Shown here: one piece after another, positions 1-9,472 of the stretch
Numbering within the stretch: the first letter of the stretch is position 1
Layout of the letters: the number at the start of each line of letters is the position of its first letter
DNA from: Pseudoxanthomonas mexicana
GTDB lineage: Bacteria > Pseudomonadota > Gammaproteobacteria > Xanthomonadales > Xanthomonadaceae
Reading direction: 5' to 3'
NCBI RefSeq assembly: GCF_001556105.1
Contig: NZ_LSIF01000036.1
Coordinates: 22,778-86,777, forward strand
Length of the DNA: 64,000 nt
The notes under the pieces: model-generated
Told to the model about the DNA's origin: nothing
The model's database searches: none
What the model saw: the letters and a program-made list of their open reading frames with translations, nothing else
Made by a program: the position numbers and the translations under genes

Positions 1-549
1 GGGTTCGCCCGCTGACGAAGGTGCGCGCGCCGCGATCGCCGCGACATCCACCGGACCGCTCAGCAGGTGCGCATAGCGGTCCTCGCGCTGGCCGGCACCG
101 CGCGGGATCTGCACGACGAGCGCGGCATCGCGCTGGATCAGGCGGTCGAGATGGTGGCGCACGTCGTCCGCGTCGTTGAACTTGAACAACCGCTCGCTGC
201 GCGCGAGCAGCTCGTGCACCGTCTGCGCGCCACGCAGCGTCAGCAGCCCCAGCAGCACGGCCTGCTGCTGCGGGATGCCGAAGAACGCCGCGGTGCGATG
301 TTCGTAGCGCTCGGCGCGCGAGGAGAACACCTGCTTCGCCAGGCCCTTCTGCTCCAGCTGCCGCAGCGCGTGATTGACAGCGCCCGGATCCAACGCCATC
401 ACCGGCTCGCGCGCGGTCTTCTGGTTGGCGGCCGCCTGCGCGGCGTTCACCGTCAACGGATAGGTTTCCGGCGTGGTCGCTTCCTTCTCGATCAGGCAGC
501 CCAGCAGACGGGCCTCGGCGACATTCAGGACGGGCGCGGTGTCTTCCAT
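1..549 (-). CDS. yceH: YceH-family protein (DUF480), C-terminus cut by window edge
   Basis: The reading frame starts at an ATG and stays open to base 1, giving 183 visible residues of a family usually about 215 long, so only the C-terminus is missing. The N-terminus ([20 protein letters not shown]) and the following [13 protein letters not shown] stretch are characteristic of DUF480, a tandem winged-helix fold. The cellular role of YceH is not established. It is transcribed away from the phosphatase gene, with about 110 bp between the two starts. The plus-strand frame over the same bases is a shadow. Confidence 0.88.
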   Translation of the reverse strand, partial: MEDTAPVLNVAEARLLGCLIEKEATTPETYPLTVNAAQAAANQKTAREPVMALDPGAVNHALRQLEQKGLAKQVFSSRAERYEHRTAAFFGIPQQQAVLLGLLTLRGAQTVHELLARSERLFKFNDADDVRHHLDRLIQRDAALVVQIPRGAGQREDRYAHLLSGPVDVAAIAARAPSSAGEP

Positions 550-662
550 GGAGGGATCGGCAACAGGAACGGGCCGGCAGGATAACCCGCGCACCGTCGT
601 GTCGAACGACGCGTGTAACACCGGTCGGCTAGAATTCCCGCACATTCGAAATGGGATCTTCC

Positions 663-1571
663 ATGCGCGTTTCCCTGCTCGCCGCCGGCCTGGCGGCTTC
701 ATTGTTGACCTTGGCCGCGTGCAAGCGCACCGAACCGGCGGCCGCGCCGGCCGATGCCGCCGCACTTGCCCCGGCCGTCATGACGACGAAGCCCACCGGC
801 ACGCACGACAACCTCAACGCCGTGGCGTGGGTGCAGACCTCGGTCGAGTACCGCGCGATCACCACGCAAACCTTCCGCACTGCTGCCGACCACCTGGACG
901 TCGCACTGAAGGACAGGCACTGGGACGCGCTGGTACCGAGCGAACGCGGCAATGCCGCCGCCGGCCTGAAGCCCGCCGTGGTGATGGACGTGGACGAGAC
1001 CGTGCTGGACAACTCGCCGTACCAGGCGCGCCTGATCCGCGACGGCAAGGAATACGACGAGATCAGCTGGGACCAGTGGGTCGCCGAGAAGAAGGCCAAG
1101 CCGCTACCGGGCGTGGTCGATTTCGCCAAGACCGCCACCGCGAAGGGCGTGACCGTCCTGTATATCTCCAACCGCGCCGTGCATCTGAAGGAGGCGACGC
1201 TGGCCAATCTGCGCGAGGCCGGCCTGCCGGTCGCCGACGACAGCGTCTTCCTCGGCCTGGGCACGGTGCTGGAAGGCTGCGAGCAGAACGGCAGCGAAAA
1301 GAACTGCCGCCGCCGCCTGGCCGGCCAGCAGTACCGCGTGCTGATGCAGTTCGGCGACCAGATCGGCGACTTCGTGCAGGTGGAAGCCAACACCCGCGAC
1401 GGCCGCCTGGCGCTGTTCGACGAATACGACGACTGGTTCGGCGAGCGCTGGTGGATGCTGCCCAACCCGACCTACGGCTCGTGGGAGCCGGCGCTGTTCA
1501 ACAACGCCTGGGACCAGCCGCCCGCCGCCCGCACGCAGGCCAAGCGCGACGCACTGGATTACGCGCCGTGA
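663..1571 (+). CDS. HAD-family acid phosphatase lipoprotein (class C / e(P4)-like 5'-nucleotidase)
   Basis: 302 residues. A lipoprotein signal peptide ends in the lipobox LAAC with Cys20, so the mature protein should be membrane-anchored and face the periplasm. The HAD nucleophile motif DVDET lies at residues 109-113 and is followed by LDNSPY, as in e(P4)-type acid phosphatases that remove phosphate from nucleotides. An upstream in-frame ATG at 651 exists; 663 is preferred because the signal peptide begins there and a GGGA precedes it. The stop overlaps the GTG start of pyrF, so the two are probably co-transcribed. The substrate cannot be read from the sequence. Confidence 0.85.
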   Translation: MRVSLLAAGLAASLLTLAACKRTEPAAAPADAAALAPAVMTTKPTGTHDNLNAVAWVQTSVEYRAITTQTFRTAADHLDVALKDRHWDALVPSERGNAAAGLKPAVVMDVDETVLDNSPYQARLIRDGKEYDEISWDQWVAEKKAKPLPGVVDFAKTATAKGVTVLYISNRAVHLKEATLANLREAGLPVADDSVFLGLGTVLEGCEQNGSEKNCRRRLAGQQYRVLMQFGDQIGDFVQVEANTRDGRLALFDEYDDWFGERWWMLPNPTYGSWEPALFNNAWDQPPAARTQAKRDALDYAP

Positions 1572-2290
1572 TTGCACGCGGCCCGGTCGCGCTGACCGCG
1601 CGCGAGCGCCTGATATTCGCGCTGGACGCGCCATCCGGCGCCGAGGCGCTGGCGTGGGTCGACCGGCTGGGCGACGCGGTGCAGTTCTACAAGATCGGCA
1701 TGGAGCTGCTGGCGAGCGGCGACTACTTCACCGTGCTGGATGAACTCGCGCGCCGCGACAAGCGGGTGTTCGTCGACCTGAAGTTCTTCGACATCCCCGC
1801 CACCGTGGCCGGGGTGATCCGCGGCCTGTCGCGCTGGCCGGTGACCTACGCCACCATCCACGGCTGGCATGCGGGGATGATGGAAGCGGCGGCCGAGGCG
1901 CGCGCCGGCGAGCTGCGCCTGCTGGCGGTGACCGTGCTGACCTCCATGGACGGCAGCGACCTGCATGCCATGGGCATCAACGGCGAACCGGGCGAGATCG
2001 TCGTGCAACGTGCGCTGGCGGCGCAGACCGCCGGCATCGATGGCGTTATCTGCTCGGGCCAGGAGGCCGGCATGATCCGCGCCGCGACCGGATCCGGCTT
2101 CTCCATCGTCTGCCCCGGCATCCGCCCGGGCGGCCCGGTCGGCGACGACCAGAAGCGCACCGTGGGCGTGGCCGAGGCGTTCGCGCTGGGCGCGGACGCC
2201 ATCGTGGTGGGCCGGCCGATCAGCAAAGCGCAGGATCCGCGCGCGGCGGCGGAAGCGATTCAGCTGGAAATCGTCAGCAGCATCAGTTAA
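1568..2290 (+). CDS. pyrF: orotidine 5'-phosphate decarboxylase
   Basis: 240 residues starting at GTG, overlapping the preceding stop. It catalyses the last step of UMP synthesis, decarboxylating OMP in the cytoplasm. The N-terminus has the LIFALDAPS strand carrying the first catalytic Asp, and the lysine motif reads [15 protein letters not shown]. The C-terminus has the phosphate-binding [11 protein letters not shown] segment. Length and motif order match bacterial PyrF. The start was set by the GTG overlap and by where homology should begin; the same frame is open far upstream but that part is non-coding. Confidence 0.95.
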   Translation: MIARGPVALTARERLIFALDAPSGAEALAWVDRLGDAVQFYKIGMELLASGDYFTVLDELARRDKRVFVDLKFFDIPATVAGVIRGLSRWPVTYATIHGWHAGMMEAAAEARAGELRLLAVTVLTSMDGSDLHAMGINGEPGEIVVQRALAAQTAGIDGVICSGQEAGMIRAATGSGFSIVCPGIRPGGPVGDDQKRTVGVAEAFALGADAIVVGRPISKAQDPRAAAEAIQLEIVSSIS

Positions 2291-2301
2291 TTCAATAACT
2301 T

Positions 2302-2315
2302 AAATAAGCTTATTT
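2302..2315. promoter_or_regulatory. 14-bp perfect palindrome upstream of a promoter-like sequence
   Basis: AAATAAGCTTATTT reads the same on both strands and lies just after pyrF, seven bases before a -35-like hexamer. In GC-rich DNA such an AT-rich perfect palindrome stands out and could be an operator. It is not followed by a T-tract as a terminator would be. Function is inferred from position only. Confidence 0.3.
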
Positions 2316-2321
2316 CAGGTA

Positions 2322-2350
2322 TTGCCTTAGCATTCGGGCGCAGGTAGGCT
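2322..2350 (+). promoter_or_regulatory. sigma70-like promoter for a candidate small RNA
   Basis: TTGCCT and TAGGCT are separated by 17 bp, a good spacing with moderate matches to the -35 and -10 consensus. Transcription would begin near 2357, just before three consecutive hairpins and a terminator. No protein start fits between this promoter and that terminator. Confidence 0.35.
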
Positions 2351-2356
2351 GTGCGC

Positions 2357-2458
2357 ATCCGGCCCTTGGGCCGGAGATGTGCCACAACACTTCGTCCTCC
2401 GGTTTCGACCGGATTTCAGGAGGTCCGTGACGTCGCAAGACGCCCGGCCTCCTTTTTT
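2357..2458 (+). ncRNA. candidate structured small RNA ending in a rho-independent terminator
   Basis: About 100 nt can fold into three hairpins. The first is a 7-bp stem with CTTG loop (2358-2375). The second is TCCGGT closing a TTCG tetraloop (2398-2413). The third is a terminator in which AGGAGG pairs with CCTCCT, with an inner CGTC-GCAA-GACG stem, followed by T6 (2418-2458). Stable UUCG and GNRA tetraloops together with an immediate T-tract are typical of a stable, independently transcribed RNA. A 5' leader or attenuator of the downstream lipoprotein gene is the main alternative. I cannot assign it to a named RNA family. Confidence 0.45.
2418..2458 (+). terminator. rho-independent terminator
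   Basis: AGGAGG and CCTCCT flank an inner GCAA-capped stem and are followed directly by six T residues. It lies about 90 bp before the next start codon, so it ends either the candidate small RNA or the pyrF transcript. Confidence 0.7.
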
Positions 2459-2548
2459 ATTGCCCGGCGACGGGCAACTTGCGACGGCCATGCTTGCCCG
2501 CCTCCGCCTCGGCCGCGAAGATGCGGGGCGACTGGGGAGTCACACTGC

Positions 2549-3436
2549 ATGAAGCCGAAGCCGTCCGCGTCCGTCCTGCGCGTGCTGGCAGCCCTCGGGC
2601 TGTCGCTGGCGCTGCTGGCCGCCTGCAAGAAGCGCGAACCCGTGGAGCTCGCCGGCGCCGCCAGCGAACCCGCCGCCGCCGTCCGCCAGCTGGCGACCCA
2701 CCTGCAGCGCAACGATCTGGTTGGATTCGCGCGTGATGCCGTCCCGCCGGACGTCCACGCGCGGCTCGACATCGCCTGGCGCGCCGGCCAGAGCCGCTGG
2801 CCGCTGACCGAGCTGCCGCTGGAAGACAAGCTGGTGCCGATGCTCGCCGCGCTGTCGGCGAAGGATGCGGAACGGACACTGGGCCTATTCGGCGTGCAGT
2901 ACGTGAAGAACGAGGGCGACTACACCCAGGAGGAACGCGACCACTACGCGCAGGTGATCGCGGCCCTCGGCGACTGGGCGCAGCAGGCGCCGCTCGGCGA
3001 TCCCGCGCTGGCCAAGGCCACGCTGGCACGACTGGCGCCGGCGGCGCGCCGCAGCGGGCTGAGCACCGAGCAGGCCCTGAACGACGCCGGCATGACCGCC
3101 AGCCTGCAGCGGCTGACGCCGTTCTTCATCGAGGCCAAAGCCACGTTCACGCGCTACGGGCTGCCGCTGGACGCCACGTTCGCCGACCTGCGCACCGGCC
3201 TGGTCGAACAGAAGGGCGACATCGCCACCGTGCGCATCCATTACCCGCTGGGCGAACGCGAGATCGATACCGTCGTCAGCCTGACCCGGCGCGATGGCCA
3301 GTGGTACCTCACCGACTACCTCAGGCATGCCGAGGATGTACTGGCGGGCGCCGCTCCTGCACTGACGCCTCCCGCTTCGCCGGTCACGGCACCTGGAAAC
3401 GGCACGGCCCCCTCGCCAGCCCCGCCCGACCGCTGA
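2549..3436 (+). CDS. uncharacterised lipoprotein
   Basis: 295 residues. The N-terminus is a basic stretch, a hydrophobic core and the lipobox LLAAC with Cys26, so the product should be a periplasm-facing lipoprotein. The mature part is mostly helical by composition. Near the C-terminus is a small beta-rich segment (RIHYPLGEREIDTVVSLTRR, then DGQWYLTDY) reminiscent of NTF2/DUF4878-type C-termini, and the tail is Pro/Ala-rich. I do not recognise the family; similar lipoproteins are common in xanthomonads. The ATG at 2549 is chosen because the signal peptide starts there, although the frame is open upstream. Confidence 0.75.
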   Translation: MKPKPSASVLRVLAALGLSLALLAACKKREPVELAGAASEPAAAVRQLATHLQRNDLVGFARDAVPPDVHARLDIAWRAGQSRWPLTELPLEDKLVPMLAALSAKDAERTLGLFGVQYVKNEGDYTQEERDHYAQVIAALGDWAQQAPLGDPALAKATLARLAPAARRSGLSTEQALNDAGMTASLQRLTPFFIEAKATFTRYGLPLDATFADLRTGLVEQKGDIATVRIHYPLGEREIDTVVSLTRRDGQWYLTDYLRHAEDVLAGAAPALTPPASPVTAPGNGTAPSPAPPDR

Positions 3437-3581
3437 TGCCGGGCGAGGAAGATTCCTTCCCAATCATCCACTTGTTCCAGACGCAGCACGATTTTCACCA
3501 CGCTGGGCCTGGATGAACGAGCCGCACCCTGCGCTGTAACCGCTTTCCAGCCGGCCACAGGCGTGGGCCATAATGCGGCCG

Positions 3582-6269
3582 ATGCCTGAACAGAATTCCC
3601 TGCCGTTCCCGGACGGCCCAACCCCGACGCCGTCCGGCAAGAAGCCCGCCGCGACGGATGCGCCTGCGCCCGACGCGTCGCCCGATCCCGTGGCCGGCGA
3701 CGATGCGCCGGTGACTGCAGGCGTGCCGATGGCGCCCCCGAGCGCAACGCGACAGGCCAAGCGCCCCCTGTGGGCGCGGATGCTGGGCCGCCTCGCCGAT
3801 CCGTGGCTGGCGCTGAACATCGAGCCCGGCGTGCCGGCCGACCTGCTGGACGGCCGCCCGGTCTGCTACGTGCTGGAAGACTACGGCCTGTCGAACGCGC
3901 TGATCCTCGACCGCGCCTGCCGCGACGCCGGCCTGCCCTCGCCGCTGGTGCCGCTGCCGGTCGGCGGCAATCCGCTCGGCCGCAAGCGCGCGTACGTGGC
4001 GCTGTCGCGCCGCAACGCCAGCACGCTGATTCCCGACCAGATCAGCGCCAAGACCCATTCCGGCTCGCTGGCCAAGCTGCTGCAGGCGCATCGCGCCAGC
4101 CCGACGCTGGACGTGCAACTGGTGCCGGTGTCGATCTTCGTCGGCCGTGCACCGGACAAGCAGAGCGGCTGGTTCTCGGTACTGTTCTCCGAGAACTGGG
4201 CCATCGTCGGCCGCTTCCGCCGCCTGCTCGCCATCCTGCTCAACGGTCGCGGCACCATCGTGCGCTTCGCGCCGCCGGTATCGCTGCGCGGCACCGTCGA
4301 CGAAGGCCTGGAACCCGAACGCACCGTCCGCAAGCTCTCGCGCGTCCTGCGCACGCACTTCCACCGCATCCGCGAAGCGGTCATCGGCCCCGACCTGTCG
4401 ACCCGCCGCCTGCTGGTGGACCAGGTGCTGGCCGCCGACCCGGTGAAGGAGGCCATCGTCGAGCAGGCCCGGCGCGACAAGTCCAAGCCGGAGGATGCGT
4501 GGAAGAAAGCGCACGCCTACGCGTGGGAAATCGCCGCCGACTATTCCAACCCGGTGGTGCGTTCGGCCAGCTTCCTGCTGAGCCATGTGTGGAACCAGAT
4601 CTACGACGGCGTGCTGGTCCACCACCTGGACAAGTTCAAGGAAGCCGCGCCGGGCCATGAAGTCGTCTACGTGCCCTGCCACCGCAGCCACATGGACTAC
4701 CTGCTGCTGTCGTACCTGCTGTACGAACGCGGCATCGTGCCGCCGCACATCGCGGCCGGCATCAACCTCAACCTGCCCGTCGTCGGCACGCTGCTGCGCA
4801 AGGGCGGCGCGTTCTTCATGCGCCGCAGCTTCCGTGGCAACCCGCTGTACTCGGCGGTGTTCACCGAATACGTAGCGCAGCTGGTCTCCGGCGGCTACTC
4901 GCTGGAGTACTTCATCGAAGGCGGGCGCTCGCGCACCGGCCGGCTGCTGCCGCCCAAGGGCGGCATGATCTCGATGACGCTGCGCGCGTTCCTGCGCCAG
5001 CCGCGCAAGCCGGTGCTGTTCCAGCCGGTCTACATCGGCTACGAGAAGCTGCTGGAAGGCACCAGCTACCTGGACGAACTCAGCGGCCGACCGAAGGAAA
5101 AGGAATCCATCTGGGCCGTGCTGTGGGGCATCCCCAAGGTGTTGCGACAGAACTACGGCCAGGTGGTGGTGAACTTCGGCGAGCCGATTCCGTTGAACGA
5201 CGCGCTGGCCAAGCACGCGCCGGAATGGGACGGCACGCCGGTCGGCGAAGAGGAAAAGCCGGCGTGGCTGTCCGACATCGTCGATGCGCTGGCCCAGCAG
5301 ATCCAGGTCAACATCAACCGCGCCGCCGACGTGAACCCGATCAACCTGCTGGCGCTGGCGCTGCTGTCCACGCCCAAGCACGCGATGGGCGAAGCCGACC
5401 TGATCGCGCAGATCGAACTGTCGAAGACGCTGCTCGCCGAACTGCCGTACTCCGACCGCGTCACCGTCACCCCGCACTCGCCAGACCGCATCATTTCCCA
5501 CGCCGAAGACATCAACATGCTGCAGCGGATCAAGCATCCGCTCGGCGACGTGCTGAGCGTGGACGACGACACCGCGGTGCTGCTGAGCTACTACCGCAAC
5601 AACGTACTGCACCTGTTCACGGCGTCGTCGTGGATCGCCTGCTGCTTCCAGAACAACCGCCGCATGAGCCGTGCCGGCGTGCTGCGGCTGGGGCGCACGC
5701 TGTATCCGTTCCTGCAGGCCGAGTTGTTCCTGCCGTGGAGCGAGGACGAGTTCGCCGAGCGCATGGAGCGCACCATCGAGGTCTTCGTCCGCGAAGGCCT
5801 GCTGCAGCAGGTCAACGACGACGATGGCGGCATCCTGGCGCGCAGCGCCGGCCAGACCGACGAGGTGTTCCGCCTCCGTGCGATCGGCCACTCGCTGCAA
5901 CAGGCGTTCGAGCGTTACTACATCGCCATCTCGGTGCTGGTGAAGAACGGACCCGGCACGCTGGGTGCCGCCGAACTGGAAAGCCTGTGCCAGCAGGCGG
6001 CGCAGCGCCTCAGCCTGCTGTACGCGCCGGCGGCGCCGGAGTTCTTCGACAAGACGCTGTTCCGCGGCTTCATCCAGAAGCTGCGCGAACTGAGGCTGGT
6101 CTGGCCGGACGAGAACAGCAAGCTGCTGTTCGACGACCGCCTGGACGCATGGGCGCGCGACGCCAAGGCCATCCTCGGCCGCGAGCTGCGCCACACCATC
6201 GAGAAGGTCAGCCCGGAAGCGGTGAAGGCCACCGTACCCACCGAGCCGGCGGCTACGGCGCAGGACTGA
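3582..6269 (+). CDS. plsB: glycerol-3-phosphate 1-O-acyltransferase
   Basis: 895 residues. It acylates sn-glycerol 3-phosphate at position 1 at the inner membrane, the first step of phospholipid synthesis. The acyltransferase motifs are all visible: HRSHMDY (HX4D) near residue 367, the GGAFFMRR block, and the glycerol-phosphate-binding FIEGGRSRTGR near residue 444. The N-terminal 60 residues are Pro/Ala-rich and variable. An in-frame ATG nine bases upstream is an alternative start. It converges on the acyltransferase-like gene on the other strand. The 899-residue minus-strand frame over it is a shadow. Confidence 0.95.
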   Translation: MPEQNSLPFPDGPTPTPSGKKPAATDAPAPDASPDPVAGDDAPVTAGVPMAPPSATRQAKRPLWARMLGRLADPWLALNIEPGVPADLLDGRPVCYVLEDYGLSNALILDRACRDAGLPSPLVPLPVGGNPLGRKRAYVALSRRNASTLIPDQISAKTHSGSLAKLLQAHRASPTLDVQLVPVSIFVGRAPDKQSGWFSVLFSENWAIVGRFRRLLAILLNGRGTIVRFAPPVSLRGTVDEGLEPERTVRKLSRVLRTHFHRIREAVIGPDLSTRRLLVDQVLAADPVKEAIVEQARRDKSKPEDAWKKAHAYAWEIAADYSNPVVRSASFLLSHVWNQIYDGVLVHHLDKFKEAAPGHEVVYVPCHRSHMDYLLLSYLLYERGIVPPHIAAGINLNLPVVGTLLRKGGAFFMRRSFRGNPLYSAVFTEYVAQLVSGGYSLEYFIEGGRSRTGRLLPPKGGMISMTLRAFLRQPRKPVLFQPVYIGYEKLLEGTSYLDELSGRPKEKESIWAVLWGIPKVLRQNYGQVVVNFGEPIPLNDALAKHAPEWDGTPVGEEEKPAWLSDIVDALAQQIQVNINRAADVNPINLLALALLSTPKHAMGEADLIAQIELSKTLLAELPYSDRVTVTPHSPDRIISHAEDINMLQRIKHPLGDVLSVDDDTAVLLSYYRNNVLHLFTASSWIACCFQNNRRMSRAGVLRLGRTLYPFLQAELFLPWSEDEFAERMERTIEVFVREGLLQQVNDDDGGILARSAGQTDEVFRLRAIGHSLQQAFERYYIAISVLVKNGPGTLGAAELESLCQQAAQRLSLLYAPAAPEFFDKTLFRGFIQKLRELRLVWPDENSKLLFDDRLDAWARDAKAILGRELRHTIEKVSPEAVKATVPTEPAATAQD

Positions 6270-6294
6270 TGCCGTCCGCTGGCCGGGACGCCGG

Positions 6295-7014
6295 TCAGGA
6301 CAAGGCGTGGAACGAGCGCGTCAGCCACGCTTTCGCAGGCAGCGCGCGCGCGGGCTCGCGGATCAGACGGTGCAGCGGCGAACCGCATTCGGACAGATAC
6401 GGCTCGTCCTCCATCACCAGCACCATGCGCAGCAGGTCCACACCACCGGGCAGGATCGCCGGCGGCAGGTATTCGCGGAAGCCGTAGTGTTCGAACACGC
6501 CATGCAGGAAGGGTTCGCAGGCCATCAGGCAGAACTGGATGCGCGCTTCCTGCGCCCAGCGATACGCCTCTTCCATCAGCCGGTCCACCACCGGCTTGCT
6601 GCGCTGGTCGGCCTGCACGGCGAACCGCGTGCCCACCGCCACGTGCGACAGCGGCCAGGTGCGTGCGAACGCGTCGATCTGGAACAGGCTGCCGTACTCC
6701 ACCTGCACGGCGAGCGGCGCGAAATCGTGCAGGCGTAGCGTGGCGATGGCCTGCGCGCCTTTCTCCACGGCCAGCGTGGTGCCGCAGGCATCCAGGCCGT
6801 CGGTGACCCGTCGGCTGCGGTCGCCGAAATGGCCCTGTTCGTGGAAGTAGACTTCGCGACGCAAGCGCGGCACGTCGCCCAGCGAGTCGCCGGGCAGCAT
6901 GCGCCGCATCCGCAATCCGATGCCGGCGAGCGCGTCCTCGGTCGACGCCGCCGCGATCCGCGCCTCACGCGCCGATGACGGCATCCGGTGGTTGAACGGC
7001 TTGTCCTGCTCCAT
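6295..7014 (-). CDS. GNAT-superfamily N-acyltransferase-like protein
   Basis: 239 residues starting MEQDKPFNH. The order of segments RRMLPGDSLGDVPRLRREVY, a mid-region LSHVAVGTRFAVQ, and MACEPFLHGVFEHYGFREY fits the GNAT-like N-acyl amino acid synthase / PEP-CTERM-associated acyltransferase group. FEHYGFR is the usual GNAT C-terminal motif that packs near the acyl-carrier pantetheine. No regulator or exosortase gene is adjacent, so the substrate is unknown. The longer in-frame start 33 bases upstream lacks a plausible ribosome-binding site. Confidence 0.65.
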   Translation of the reverse strand: MEQDKPFNHRMPSSAREARIAAASTEDALAGIGLRMRRMLPGDSLGDVPRLRREVYFHEQGHFGDRSRRVTDGLDACGTTLAVEKGAQAIATLRLHDFAPLAVQVEYGSLFQIDAFARTWPLSHVAVGTRFAVQADQRSKPVVDRLMEEAYRWAQEARIQFCLMACEPFLHGVFEHYGFREYLPPAILPGGVDLLRMVLVMEDEPYLSECGSPLHRLIREPARALPAKAWLTRSFHALS

Positions 7015-7295
7015 GCCACTCCCTCGCCACGGCGCAGTCGCGCACATGGTCTGTCATTGGGAACCGCGGTGCCGGCAGGACGGCAGGCGGTCATTGGGTC
7101 GTAGGGGAAATCCCCACACCTGGCTATCAAGCAAGCATCGCGCCAACCGGAGCGCTTCCCGGGAATCGGCAGCGAAGGACCGCGATGCGGGCATCGCACC
7201 CCCGGACAGCGCTCACCGGAGCGCCGGCGATCGGTCAAGGGTGACGCCCAGCGTCAGATTCGAACTTCAGAGGTGGGTCGAAAGGTGTCGCTGCG

Positions 7296-7502
7296 TCAGG
7301 CCGGCTCGTCCGGGATCTGCGCGCTTTCCAGCCGCGCAATGCAGTCCTTGAGCCACAACTTGCGCTTCTTCAGCCGCTTGATCGCAACCTCATCCGCGTC
7401 CGCGTCGTCCGCCAGGCGCGCGATGGCCTCGTCGAGATCACGGTGCTCGGTCCGCAGCGTGGCGATCTTGTCAGCGATGTCGGCGGGGTTGTCTGTTTCC
7501 AC
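7296..7502 (-). CDS. YdcH-family small coiled-coil protein (DUF465)
   Basis: 68 residues from a GTG start. The sequence is almost wholly charged helix: [15 protein letters not shown], then [19 protein letters not shown], the DUF465 signature of YdcH-like proteins whose function is unknown. A longer form from an ATG 51 bases upstream is possible, but those extra residues ([11 protein letters not shown]) do not look like the family. It is divergent from ttcA with 59 bp between the starts. Confidence 0.8.
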   Translation of the reverse strand: METDNPADIADKIATLRTEHRDLDEAIARLADDADADEVAIKRLKKRKLWLKDCIARLESAQIPDEPA

Positions 7503-7561
7503 CCGTCGAGCGTACACCGCTGGCCGCGGGGGCGTCACCGCACCCCGGTACAATGACGGCC

Positions 7562-8464
7562 ATGAGCGCCGTCCTGCCCCTGCCCGACCCCGTCCTGCGC
7601 CGCACGGTCGCCGATCCGCGTCACGCCGGGCACGCGCAGGGCAAGCTGGCCAGGCGCCTGCGCCGGCAGGTCGGCCAGGCGATCGCCGACTTCGGCATGA
7701 TCGAGGACGGCGACAAGGTGATGGTCTGCCTGTCCGGCGGCAAGGACAGCTACACGATGCTGGACATCCTGCTGCAGTTGCAGAAGAAGGCGCCGGTGCG
7801 CTTCGAGCTGGTGGCGGTGAACCTGGACCAGAAGCAGCCCGGCTTTCCCGCGCATGTGTTGCCGAAGTACCTGGAACGCGTCGGCGTGCCGTTCCACATC
7901 ATCGAGCAGGACACCTATTCGGTGGTCAGCCGGGTGATTCCGGAAGGCAAGACGATGTGCTCGCTGTGTTCGCGCCTGCGCCGCGGCGCGCTGTACCGCT
8001 ACGCCGAGGAGAACGGCTTCACCAAGATCGCGCTGGGACACCACCGCGACGACCTGGTGGCGACGTTCTTCCTCAACCTGTTCTTCCACGCCAAGCTCTC
8101 GGGCATGCCGCCGAAGCTGCTGTCGGACAACGGCAAGCACGTGGTGATCCGCCCGCTCGCCTACGTGCGCGAGGACGACATCGCCGAATACGCCGACGCC
8201 AAGGCCTTTCCCATCATTCCCTGCAACCTGTGCGGCAGCCAGGAAAACCTGCAGCGCAAGCAGGTCAAGAAGATGATGGACGCGTGGGAACGCGACACGC
8301 CCGGCCGCATCGAGACCATCGCACGCGCGCTGGGCGACATCCGCCCGTCGCAGCTCAGCGATCCGGCCCTGTTCGATTTCCGGTCACTCGGCCATCGCGA
8401 CGGTGCCGCACTGCCCGGCGCAGACCAGTGGCTGGCGGGCGATCCTGTCGCCGACGACACCTGA
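7562..8464 (+). CDS. ttcA: tRNA 2-thiocytidine(32) synthetase TtcA
   Basis: 300 residues. TtcA is an ATP-dependent, iron-sulfur enzyme that thiolates cytidine 32 of certain tRNAs. The PP-loop SGGKDS lies at residues 58-63. Two CxxC motifs, MCSLCSR near 132 and PCNLCG near 220, are those that hold the cluster. [17 protein letters not shown] is the conserved mid-domain helix. ATG 7553 is an alternative start nine bases upstream. Confidence 0.94.
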   Translation: MSAVLPLPDPVLRRTVADPRHAGHAQGKLARRLRRQVGQAIADFGMIEDGDKVMVCLSGGKDSYTMLDILLQLQKKAPVRFELVAVNLDQKQPGFPAHVLPKYLERVGVPFHIIEQDTYSVVSRVIPEGKTMCSLCSRLRRGALYRYAEENGFTKIALGHHRDDLVATFFLNLFFHAKLSGMPPKLLSDNGKHVVIRPLAYVREDDIAEYADAKAFPIIPCNLCGSQENLQRKQVKKMMDAWERDTPGRIETIARALGDIRPSQLSDPALFDFRSLGHRDGAALPGADQWLAGDPVADDT

Positions 8465-8527
8465 TACTCCCCTTCGACCACGCCCACCGCGGCATGGCCT
8501 TTCCGCTTTCCAGAGACCTGTCTTTCG

Positions 8528-9430
8528 ATGTTCTTCCGCAATCTGACGCTGTTCCGCTTCCCCACCTCCCTCGATTTCTCCCAGCTCGATGAACTGCTCC
8601 CGGAGGCCGCCCTCAAGCCGGTCGGGCCGCTGGAGCTGTCCTCGCGCGGCTTCATCTCGCCGTTCGGCCGTGGCGAGGACGCGCTGTCCCACCGCATCAA
8701 CGACGCCATCTGGCTGAGCGTGGGCGGCGAGGACAAGATCCTGCCCGGCGCCGTGGTCAACGACCTGCTGCAGAAGAAGCTGCAGGAGATCGAGGCGAAG
8801 GAAGGCCGCAAGCCCGGCGGCAAGACCCGCAAGCGGCTGAAGGACGACCTGCTGCACGAACTGCTGCCGCGCGCGTTCGTGAAGCCCTCGCGTACCGACG
8901 CACTGATCGATCTGGAGCATGGCTTCATCGCCATCGACGCGTCCTCGCGCAAGACCGGCGAGAACGTGGTGTCGGAAGTGCGCCGCGCGCTGGGCAGCTT
9001 CCCCGCGTTGCCGCTCAACGCCGAAGTGGCGCCGCGCAACGTGCTGACCGGCTGGATCGCCGGCGAAGCCTTGCCGGAAGGTTTGTCGCTGGGCGAGGAA
9101 TGCGAGCTCAAGGACGCGATGGACGGTGGCGCGGTGGTGAAGTGCCAGAACCAGGAACTGCAGAGCGACGAGATCGCCAAGCACCTGGAAGCCGGCAAGC
9201 AGGTCACCAAGCTGGCGCTGGTGCTGGACGACCACGTGTCCTTCGTCCTGGGCGAGGACCTGATCGTGCGCAAGCTGAAGTTCCTCGATGGTGCGGTCGA
9301 CCAGTTGGAGAACACCGAGCACGACGACCTGCGCGCCGAGCTGGATGCGCGCTTCGCCCTGATGTCGGGCGAGGTGAAGCGGCTGTTCCTGGTGCTGGAG
9401 CACGCGCTGAAACTCAGCAAGGCCGACTGA
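8528..9430 (+). CDS. rdgC: recombination-associated protein RdgC
   Basis: 300 residues beginning MFFRNLTLFRF, the standard N-terminus of RdgC. The protein forms a ring-shaped dimer on DNA and limits RecA function, and is nucleoid-associated. The family segments GFISPFGRGE, EGRKPGGKTRKRLKDDLLHELLPRAF and the C-terminal LDARFALMSGEVKRL are present at the expected places, and the length is typical. It follows ttcA after 63 bp. Confidence 0.95.
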   Translation: MFFRNLTLFRFPTSLDFSQLDELLPEAALKPVGPLELSSRGFISPFGRGEDALSHRINDAIWLSVGGEDKILPGAVVNDLLQKKLQEIEAKEGRKPGGKTRKRLKDDLLHELLPRAFVKPSRTDALIDLEHGFIAIDASSRKTGENVVSEVRRALGSFPALPLNAEVAPRNVLTGWIAGEALPEGLSLGEECELKDAMDGGAVVKCQNQELQSDEIAKHLEAGKQVTKLALVLDDHVSFVLGEDLIVRKLKFLDGAVDQLENTEHDDLRAELDARFALMSGEVKRLFLVLEHALKLSKAD

Positions 9431-9472
9431 GCGCACGCGACCGCGGCGGCCCATCCGCTACCATCGTCCTCC

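Noticed and set aside
473-1567. Upstream extension of the pyrF frame to 605 residues
   Set aside because: The extension overlaps the phosphatase lipoprotein gene in another frame; PyrF homology begins at the GTG at 1568.
3495-6194. 899-residue minus-strand open frame
   Set aside because: It lies antisense over plsB, whose motifs are intact; long antisense frames are expected at this GC content and its sequence is Gln/Val/Arg low complexity.
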